DNA of 64,000 nt from Prevotella sp. (GTDB taxonomy: Bacteria; Bacteroidota; Bacteroidia; Bacteroidales; Bacteroidaceae). Positions 58,218 through 64,000 of this stretch are shown here, one piece after another. Both the position numbers and the translations under genes were made by a program. The stretch's first letter is position 1, and every line of letters begins with the position of its first letter. The stretch spans positions 29,575-93,574 of the forward strand of contig JAFLSG010000004.1 of assembly GCA_022511065.1 (NCBI GenBank), in the 5' to 3' direction. A model generated the notes under the pieces. The model saw nothing but the letters and a program-made list of their open reading frames with translations. It did not search any database and was not told where the DNA came from.

Positions 58218-59603
58218 ATGAGAACTTTTCTCTTATTACTATTCGTTGCACTTTTTACAAGTGTCCAAGCAGACGATGTCACGCTTCAACAAGTTTATGA
58301 TGCAGGACTCACCGTCGTAAGAATAGAAACCGCAAACGGGGAGATGCCGACCTATGATGAAGTAATGCCCCCTCCCGGCTGCATGGGATTGGGTATCACT
58401 AATGCAACTAAAGTTCCAGGTAGAGTAACGATTGAGAATGGAGGAGTTGTCTTGTATGATAGTGGGGAATACGAAGAGGACATAAGTGGAATGACAATTA
58501 AAGTCAGAGGAAATTCCACTGCATGGAAAACTAAGAAGCCTTACAAAATCAAACTTCAGAAAAAGGCAGACCTATTAAGGCGGGGTAACAACAACAAATA
58601 TGAAGACAAGAACTGGTTGCTCATCAGAGACGAAATGCTCTACACTAAAATAGGGTTCAAGCTGAACGAACTGATGGGCATGCAATGGACACCGGCATAC
58701 GAGTATGTCAATGTGATTTTCAACGGAGACTACGTTGGTGTCTATATGCTGGCAGAGTCTGTGCGCCGTAATACAAGCTGCCGCCTGAACGTAGATAAGA
58801 CCGGGTACGTGTTTGAATATGATGCCTATTGGTGGAACGAAGATGTCTATGTGGAATGCTCGCGCAACATTCCCATGCACTTTACCTTTAAATACCCTGA
58901 CTCCGAAGAGATCACGGAGCAGCAAATCTCTGCCTTCACTGATATGATAAGAAAGGTGGAGAAATCTATTGATGACGGTACATTCGAGGATTACATTGAT
59001 GTGAATTCGTTTGTGTCATGGCTACTCGCCCAAGACATTCTCGGGAACTGGGATGCAGCAGGCTCGAATTATTTCTTGACCAAATACGATAACACCAACA
59101 ACTCCAAAGTCGCATTTGGGTTATTATGGGACTTTGATAAAATATTTTCCACAGAAAACGAATGGTGTACGGCACATCAAGGCGGATGGTTCTATTACAC
59201 CTATTTATTTGACTACCCTTCATTCGTCAAGGCCTACAAAGCCAAATGGGAAGAGATGGCTCCCATTGTTTTCGATGAGCTCATTAACGAACTTGATGCT
59301 TTTGAGTCCTCTGAAACAGGAAAGGCTTTCGATGAGTCTATCGTGCTAAACAATATCCGATGGATTAGGGAATATGAACCGGTAAGCCAATGTGTCCAAA
59401 ATGCAAAAGACTGGTTTGCCGAAAGAAAAGGCTGGTTGGCAGATGCTATTGAGCATATGGAAATCCCAGCAAGCATAAAGACCATAGAGAACAATGGTTC
59501 ACAAGATAAAGACAAAACAATCTATAACCTGCAAGGACAAAGAGTCACCAATCCTTCAAAAGGCATCTATATCCAGAACGGGAAGAAAATAGTATGGAAG
59601 TAG
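58218..59603 (+). CDS. Secreted CotH-kinase-family protein with sorting tail
   Basis: 461 aa. Signal peptide MRTFLLLLFVALFTSVQA. CotH core: IKVRGNSTAWKTKKPYKIKL, NWLLIRDEMLYTKIGF, GVYMLAESVRRN and the metal/catalytic FGLLWDFDKIF. The C-terminus (IYNLQGQRVTNPSKGIYI then NGKKIVWK) matches the sorting tail seen on the first GH53. CotH proteins of spore-formers phosphorylate coat proteins; Bacteroidetes secreted versions are of unknown function. AT-richer than the neighbouring operons. Converges with tyrA, 17 bp apart. Confidence 0.85.
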   Translation: MRTFLLLLFVALFTSVQADDVTLQQVYDAGLTVVRIETANGEMPTYDEVMPPPGCMGLGITNATKVPGRVTIENGGVVLYDSGEYEEDISGMTIKVRGNSTAWKTKKPYKIKLQKKADLLRRGNNNKYEDKNWLLIRDEMLYTKIGFKLNELMGMQWTPAYEYVNVIFNGDYVGVYMLAESVRRNTSCRLNVDKTGYVFEYDAYWWNEDVYVECSRNIPMHFTFKYPDSEEITEQQISAFTDMIRKVEKSIDDGTFEDYIDVNSFVSWLLAQDILGNWDAAGSNYFLTKYDNTNNSKVAFGLLWDFDKIFSTENEWCTAHQGGWFYYTYLFDYPSFVKAYKAKWEEMAPIVFDELINELDAFESSETGKAFDESIVLNNIRWIREYEPVSQCVQNAKDWFAERKGWLADAIEHMEIPASIKTIENNGSQDKDKTIYNLQGQRVTNPSKGIYIQNGKKIVWK

Positions 59604-59620
59604 TGAAGCACTTCACTCCA

Positions 59621-60415
59621 CTACCCCATCTTCTCAATATCTTGCCTTACATTTTCGCGAATCTTCTCCAAATACGCCTTCATCCCCTCCGCATCCTTCT
59701 GGTCGATGATTTCAAGCAGTTCTTTCAACTCCGTGCGAATCTGCGAAACCTGATCGTGCGTGTAGGGATTGAAGAGGATTTCCTGTAACAGATAGTCATC
59801 CTCACTCAACACACCCTTGGCAATACGCATGTGACGCTTAAAGGTGGTGCCCGGCGCATCCTGATGCTTCATCACAGCGGCGAACACAAAGGTGGAGACG
59901 AACGGTATCGACAGCGAGTAAGCCACGGTCTTGTCGTGCTCCTCAAAGGTGTATTCGTAGATGTTCAGCCCCAACCGCTGATAAAGATCCTTGAAGAAGA
60001 TACGCCCCATATAGTCGCCCTCGCTGATGATGATGGCGTTCTCCTCGCTCAACTTGTTGAGGTTGGCGAAGGTGGGACCAAACATCGGGTGGGTTGATAC
60101 GAAGCGATGACCCGTCTCCTCGTAAAACTCCTTTAGCCCGGTCTTCACGGAAGATATGTCGCTGATGATGCAGTCCTTGGGCAAGAAGGGCAGAATCTCC
60201 TTGAAAGCAGGGATGGTATATTTCACCGTGACGGCATTGATGACAAGCTCCGGCTCGAAGTCACGCACCTCATCAAGCGTCGTAAAGCGCTGACAGTTAT
60301 AGGTGAAGCGCATCCGCTTCGGGTCGCGCTCATAGACTGCCGTCTCGTGGTCGAAGCTGAGCAGGTCGAGGAAGAAACTCCCCATCTTACCTGCTCCCAT
60401 GACTAATATCTTCAT
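59621..60415 (-). CDS. tyrA: Prephenate dehydrogenase
   Basis: 264 aa. Rossmann motif VMGAGKMGSFFLDLL at the N-terminus, ISDISSVKTGL, and STHPMFGPTFANL with the prephenate-binding His. Converts prephenate to 4-hydroxyphenylpyruvate for tyrosine. Start overlaps the DAHP synthase stop by 4 bp. Last gene of the aromatic operon. Confidence 0.93.
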   Translation of the reverse strand: MKILVMGAGKMGSFFLDLLSFDHETAVYERDPKRMRFTYNCQRFTTLDEVRDFEPELVINAVTVKYTIPAFKEILPFLPKDCIISDISSVKTGLKEFYEETGHRFVSTHPMFGPTFANLNKLSEENAIIISEGDYMGRIFFKDLYQRLGLNIYEYTFEEHDKTVAYSLSIPFVSTFVFAAVMKHQDAPGTTFKRHMRIAKGVLSEDDYLLQEILFNPYTHDQVSQIRTELKELLEIIDQKDAEGMKAYLEKIRENVRQDIEKMG

Positions 60416-61476
60416 TGGTTGAATAGCTCTATTTGTTGGCGTACCGACTCCTCGTGAATACTCTCGAACACCTTTGCGACAAACTCTGCCGACATGCCAC
60501 AGAGCGCACCCTGCGCACCACGTTTCTCCAGTATCTCGTTGTAGCGTGAGGACTGACGCACGGTCATGTTGTGCTCTTTCTTATACTGACCAATCTCACG
60601 GCAGACACGCATACGCTTGGCGAGCATTTCCATCAGTTGATTGTCTATCTCGTCAATCTGCTTGCGGAGCTGCGTGATGCCCTCGGTCGTCACTTTCTCG
60701 TCGCGGACGATGAGCAGCGAGAGGATATAGTCAAGCACGTCGGGTGTCACCTGCTGTTTCGCATCGCTCCATGCCTTATCGGGGTCGCAATGGCTCTCAA
60801 CAATCAGTCCGTCAAAGCCCAAATCCATTGCCTGCTGACAAAGCGGAGCTATCAGTTCGCGGCGACCGCCAATGTGCGAGGGGTCGGTAATGATGGGAAG
60901 TGCGGGAATGCGACGATGCAATTCGATGGGTATCTGCCACATCGGCAGGTTGCGGTAAATCTTCTTGTCGTAAGAGGAGAAACCGCGATGGATGGCACCG
61001 AGGCGCTTCACGCCTGCCTGGTTCAGTCGCTCCAATGCACCAATCCAAAGCTCAAGGTCGGGATTGACGGGATTCTTCACAAACACAGGGATATCCACAC
61101 CCTTCAACGCATCGGCAAGCGCCTGCATCGCAAACGGGTTGGCTGATGTGCGGGCACCCACCCACAGGAGGTCAATGCCATATTTCAGACAAAGCTCCAC
61201 GTGCTCCGGCGTAGCCACCTCGGTAGATACCAACATCTTCGTTTCTTCCTTCACCTGCTTCAGCCATACTAATGCGGGCTCGCCGTGTCCCTCAAAACCG
61301 CCGGGCTTCGTGCGGGGCTTCCACACACCAGCGCGGAAGTTATGGCAACCTCTCATCGCCAAATCCTTGGCTGTATTCATCACTTGCTCCTCAGTCTCCG
61401 CCGAACAGGGTCCGGCAATGACAAACGGGCGCTCATTGTCGCTCGGGAGCCGTAAGGGTTCTAACTCTAATTCCAT
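60412..61476 (-). CDS. Bifunctional DAHP synthase/chorismate mutase
   Basis: 354 aa. Residues about 1-265 are a type I-beta DAHP synthase (FVIAGPCSAETEEQV, FRAGVWKPRTKPGGFEG, GAIHRGFSS, ITDPSHIGG). Residues about 270-354 form an AroQ chorismate mutase (LRKQIDEIDNQLMEMLAKRM, IGQYKKEHN). The fusion lets end-product binding at the mutase control entry into the pathway. Two bp after the aminotransferase stop. Confidence 0.95.
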   Translation of the reverse strand: MELELEPLRLPSDNERPFVIAGPCSAETEEQVMNTAKDLAMRGCHNFRAGVWKPRTKPGGFEGHGEPALVWLKQVKEETKMLVSTEVATPEHVELCLKYGIDLLWVGARTSANPFAMQALADALKGVDIPVFVKNPVNPDLELWIGALERLNQAGVKRLGAIHRGFSSYDKKIYRNLPMWQIPIELHRRIPALPIITDPSHIGGRRELIAPLCQQAMDLGFDGLIVESHCDPDKAWSDAKQQVTPDVLDYILSLLIVRDEKVTTEGITQLRKQIDEIDNQLMEMLAKRMRVCREIGQYKKEHNMTVRQSSRYNEILEKRGAQGALCGMSAEFVAKVFESIHEESVRQQIELFNQ

Positions 61477-61478
61477 AG

Positions 61479-62657
61479 TTATATTGCTTTTTTAATTCTT
61501 TCCAATGCTTCCGCGATCTTTTCCTCCTTTGCGCAGAGGGAGATGCGGATGTAACGCTGTCCGTTGCTGCCGAAGATGAAACCCGGCGTGATAAACACGC
61601 GCGCCTCGTGGAGCACACGCTCCGTCAGTTCCTCCGCATCAGCATACTTTTCGGGAATCCTTCCCCAGAGGAACATCCCCACCTGATTAGGGTCGTACTT
61701 GCAGCCAAGCACATTCATAATCTCCTCGGCATAGCGACGACGGCGGGCGTAAGTCTCGATATTGGCCGCCCTGTGCCAATCCTCCGAATTGTGGTAGGCT
61801 TCAGCGGCAGCAAGTTGCAATCCGCGGAACGTACCCGAGTCGATGTTGCTCTTCACCTTCAATATCCAAGAGATAAAGGTGGCATTCGTCGCACACATAC
61901 CCACACGCCAACCCGGCATGTTGTGGCTCTTCGACATCGAGTTAAACTCTATGCAGCAGTCCTTCGCCCCCGGTATCTGGAGCAGCGACATCGGCTCTTC
62001 GTTCAGGATGAAGGAATAGGGATTGTCGTTTACCACGACGATATGATGCTCTTTTGCAAAACGAACCAACCGCTCGTAAGTCTCCCGCCGGGCATTTCCG
62101 CCAGTCGGCATATTGGGATAGTTCGTCCACATCAGTCTCACTTTCGATAGGTCCATCTTCTCCAACTCGTCAAAGTCGGGCTGCCAACCGTTGTCTTCCC
62201 GCAGGTTGTAATTCACCACCTTCGCACCAAGCAGCTTGCTCAACGAGGTGTAGGTTGGATAACCGGGATTGGGCACAAGCACCTCCTCGCCGGGATTCAC
62301 GAATGCGAGTGTCACGTGGAGGATACCCTCCTTGCTGCCGATGAGCGGCTGAATCTCCGTCTTGGGGTCGAGCGTCACGCCGTACCACCGATTGTAAAAG
62401 TCCGCCATCGCCTCGCGCAACTCCGGCGTACCCATCGTGGGCTGATAGCCGTGGGCATCGGGGCGGTGAGCCACCTCGCAAAGTTTCTCCACCGTCTGCG
62501 GCGAGGGAGGCATGTCGGGGCTGCCAATGGCGAGGCTGATGATATCCTTACCCTCAGCGTTCAACTGCGCCACCTCTTTCAGCTTGCGACTGAAGTAATA
62601 TTCACTCACGAGACTGAGGCGCTCGGCGGGCCGTATGTCAGTTGGTCTGTTTTCCAT
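61479..62657 (-). CDS. Class I/II aminotransferase, aromatic operon
   Basis: 392 aa PLP enzyme. ISLAIGSPDMPPS, NPGYPTYTSL, MWTNYPNMPTGGNA, the PLP lysine in FNSMSKSHNMPGWRVG, and FGSNGQRYIRISLC near the C-terminus. Its position between pheA and the DAHP synthase suggests transamination of phenylpyruvate and hydroxyphenylpyruvate, or of prephenate. Start overlaps the pheA 3' end by 20 bp. Confidence 0.92.
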   Translation of the reverse strand: MENRPTDIRPAERLSLVSEYYFSRKLKEVAQLNAEGKDIISLAIGSPDMPPSPQTVEKLCEVAHRPDAHGYQPTMGTPELREAMADFYNRWYGVTLDPKTEIQPLIGSKEGILHVTLAFVNPGEEVLVPNPGYPTYTSLSKLLGAKVVNYNLREDNGWQPDFDELEKMDLSKVRLMWTNYPNMPTGGNARRETYERLVRFAKEHHIVVVNDNPYSFILNEEPMSLLQIPGAKDCCIEFNSMSKSHNMPGWRVGMCATNATFISWILKVKSNIDSGTFRGLQLAAAEAYHNSEDWHRAANIETYARRRRYAEEIMNVLGCKYDPNQVGMFLWGRIPEKYADAEELTERVLHEARVFITPGFIFGSNGQRYIRISLCAKEEKIAEALERIKKAI

Positions 62658-63480
62658 CTTCGTATTCTCCTAATATTTTCAAATCCCTTGTCAGGGGGGT
62701 AATCGCATCTATCGACTGACGATAACGAGTCAGGTCGTCGTACATCACATCCACATAAAAGAGGTATTCCCATTCGCGCCCGATAATCGGCAGCGACTGA
62801 ATCTTCGTCAGATTTATCTTGTAGAAAGAGAGAATGGCGAGTACATGAGACAGCGAGCCTTCCTCGTGCGGCAGGGAAAAGACGATGCTCGACTTGTTGG
62901 TGCTTGTCAGCGAGCGGAGCAGGTCGGCCTTGTTGGGATTGCTCACCACGAGGAAGCGCGTGTAGTTGTGCTTGTTGTCCTCGATATGGTTTTCGAGCAC
63001 CTTCAATCCATAATACTTGGCAGCCTCTGCATGGCAGATGGCAGCCCATCCCCGGCAGTTGCCCTCGGCTATCATCTTCGCGCTGCCTGCCGTGTCCTCG
63101 GCCTCCACCGCCTTCAGCCCTGCATGGCTGTCCAAGAAACTACGGCACTGCATCAGCGCCACGGGATGGGAGTGTACCTCAGTGATGGTGTCCCAGTCAT
63201 CCTCCGGCAGACAGCAGATGCAATGCGAGATATGCAGCTTATGCTCGCCGACGATGGTCGTGCCCGAATCCCGTAGCAGTTCGTAGTTGTGCAGCAGACT
63301 GCCCGCAATCGTATTCTCGATGGCGAGCATCCCGATGGTCGTCGGGTCTTGCCTGATGCTGTCGAACACCTGCTCAAACGTGGAGCAGCAGTTCAGCTGT
63401 ATCTGCTCACCCTCGAAGTACAGATGCGCCGCGATGTCGTGGAACGACCCGACCAGACCTTGTATTGCGATTCTCTTCAT
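62638..63480 (-). CDS. pheA: Prephenate dehydratase
   Basis: 280 aa, monofunctional. Catalytic domain about 1-180 (GSFHDIAAHLYF, LAIENTIAGSLLHNYELL, NKHNYTRFLVV with the Thr-Arg-Phe motif) and an ACT domain (VFSLPHEEGSLSHVLAILS, INLTKIQSLPI) that binds Phe. First structural gene of the operon, about 40 bp after the attenuator terminator. Confidence 0.95.
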   Translation of the reverse strand: MKRIAIQGLVGSFHDIAAHLYFEGEQIQLNCCSTFEQVFDSIRQDPTTIGMLAIENTIAGSLLHNYELLRDSGTTIVGEHKLHISHCICCLPEDDWDTITEVHSHPVALMQCRSFLDSHAGLKAVEAEDTAGSAKMIAEGNCRGWAAICHAEAAKYYGLKVLENHIEDNKHNYTRFLVVSNPNKADLLRSLTSTNKSSIVFSLPHEEGSLSHVLAILSFYKINLTKIQSLPIIGREWEYLFYVDVMYDDLTRYRQSIDAITPLTRDLKILGEYEDGKQTN

Positions 63481-63522
63481 CTTCTATATTTTATCTTTTA
63501 TTTTGTCCTTTACCAAAACAAA

Positions 63523-63549
63523 TCCCGCTCTCACGTCTGTGAAGCGGGA
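63523..63549 (-). terminator. Attenuator terminator of the Phe/Tyr operon
   Basis: RNA arms UCCCGCU/AGCGGGA plus UCAC/GUGA (one bulged G) with loop AGAC, followed by UUUGUUUU. A rho-independent terminator in front of pheA. Its 5' arm is shared with the alternative antiterminator pairing. Confidence 0.85.
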
Positions 63550-63610
63550 CCTCGTTTTTTTCTTTATTCAGTCATAAGTTGAAATTTACACGCAACTTCC
63601 CGCCTCACAG
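63537..63610 (-). promoter_or_regulatory. Antiterminator pairing of the Phe/Tyr attenuator
   Basis: CUGUGAGGCGGGA (63610 to 63598), inside leader codons 17-21, can pair with UCCCGCUUCACAG (63549 to 63537): 13 bp with one G-U. This removes the 5' arm of the terminator. A ribosome at the leader stop codon would cover the first segment; one stalled at the aromatic codons would leave it free. Confidence 0.8.
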
Positions 63611-63660
63611 TTCCCTGTAAAGTAAAAATAGAAGTAATAGTAACCGTTCAACTTTGTCAT
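63586..63660 (-). CDS. Phe/Tyr attenuator leader peptide
   Basis: 24 codons beginning MTKLNG, then YYYFYFYF (codons 7-14: five Tyr and three Phe in a row), then TGNCEAGSCV and TAA. AAGGA lies about nine bases before the ATG. The predicted transcript start is only about 22 nt upstream. Eight consecutive codons for exactly the two products of the downstream operon, followed by mutually exclusive hairpins, mark it as a sensor of charged tRNA-Tyr and tRNA-Phe. Low supply would stall the ribosome and prevent termination. Confidence 0.88.
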   Translation of the reverse strand: MTKLNGYYYFYFYFTGNCEAGSCV

Positions 63661-63688
63661 TGTCTTATCCTTTTTTGGAATTCGGTTG

Positions 63689-63720
63689 CAAAATTATCAC
63701 TTTTCCCCGAAACAAACAAA
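63689..63720 (-). promoter_or_regulatory. Promoter of the Phe/Tyr operon
   Basis: -7 TAATTTTG (63696 to 63689) with TTTG at 63720-63717 (20 bp spacing) or 63716-63713 (16 bp). Confidence 0.7.
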
Positions 63721-63758
63721 TATTTTACAAGAAAATTTGCGTTTTTGCTTACGATACT

Positions 63759-63896
63759 ATCTTTTCCAAACACCACCTTATTTTGCTTCTGCCGTTCGCC
63801 ATCTAAAACGAATCCTCGATTTGCGACAATTTCCATTTTGGAAATAGTCGTGTTCTCATCAAGTTCTCCTTCCTCAAAAATATCTCGTCTGCAAAG
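63759..63896 (-). pseudogene. Remnant of a RhuM-family gene
   Basis: A start-less frame reads DIFEEGELDENTTISKMEIV, then ANRGFVLDGERQKQNKVVFG. The first part fits the N-terminal and the second the later part of RhuM-family proteins (IFEEGELDE, then GFVLDDERLKQG). The roughly 100 residues normally between them are missing, apparently joined at RGF. The frame continues to a stop at 63657 without further resemblance. A TAACTTTG box (63899-63892, minus) lies at its upstream edge. Similarity is from memory. Confidence 0.55.
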
Positions 63897-63899
63897 TTA

Positions 63900-64000
63900 A
63901 TCATTTGATGGCTATTGGGACTTTTCATAAGAAGTTTATTTTAACAATTGCCACTCGCCTTTTACTTTTGAATGTTCGGAGTTGATATATCCGAGTTTCT
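63900..64000. other. Window end, no gene recognised
   Basis: AT-rich. A minus frame of about 41 codons (ATG near 63929) overlaps the RhuM remnant out of frame and is not supported. Confidence 0.4.

Overview
The window is a chromosomal segment of a Bacteroidales bacterium, most likely Prevotella or a close relative. The signs are Bacteroidetes-type promoters (TAnnTTTG at -7, often preceded by TTTG near -33) in front of most transcription units, type IX secretion sorting domains, a UpxZ capsule regulator, complex I without NuoE, NuoF and NuoG, and the typical Bacteroidetes ilv and aromatic operons. Base composition is mixed. The first 4.1 kb is very GC-rich (44 of 60 bases in each of two sampled lines), the housekeeping genes are moderate, and a few surface-related genes (LtaS-like sulfatase, CotH) are AT-rich.

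Layout. 1-4110 (minus): 5' end of a capsule/exopolysaccharide locus (upxZ, Wza-type exporter, Wzz-type protein running off the window). Upstream lies a 147-bp segment bounded by 37-bp inverted repeats that carries a promoter aimed at upxZ: a candidate invertible promoter. 4771-8331 (plus): a T9SS-sorted surface protein and uvrA. 8531-18681 (minus): nuoABCDHIJKLMN. 18770-29577: PafA-like phosphatase, ligA, a secreted unknown, patatin, trmD, LtaS-like sulfatase, trpS, Xaa-Pro aminopeptidase. 29673-35403 (plus): secreted C1 peptidase, secreted YhcH/TabA-like protein, recJ, recQ. 35400-46213 (minus, one lipoprotein gene on plus): PurF-like protein, MaoC-like protein, ilvC, acyl-ACP thioesterase, GH53, ilvN, ilvB, ilvD. 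46340-49895: divergent GH53 and GH2 genes for galactan breakdown. 49988-55928 (minus): 2-oxoacid:ferredoxin oxidoreductase, TPR protein, folD, ffh, and a TerB/DnaJ protein. 56620-59603: DUF805 protein, a 39-codon ORF, an EamA transporter and a CotH-family protein. 59621-63480 (minus): the Phe/Tyr operon pheA, aminotransferase, DAHP synthase-chorismate mutase, tyrA.

The most striking element is the leader of the Phe/Tyr operon. A 24-codon leader peptide carries eight consecutive aromatic codons (YYYFYFYF). It is followed by a rho-independent terminator whose 5' arm can pair instead, over 13 bp, with an RNA segment inside the leader-peptide frame. This is the full architecture of ribosome-mediated attenuation, positioned to sense Tyr and Phe supply for the operon that makes them.

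Other notable elements are three intergenic arrays with an exact 22-bp period that share the core GTTTGRAGSCT, a PurF homologue lacking the catalytic N-terminal cysteine, an endo-galactanase gene inserted in the ilv/thioesterase operon, an orphan upxZ, and a decayed RhuM-like gene just upstream of the attenuator.
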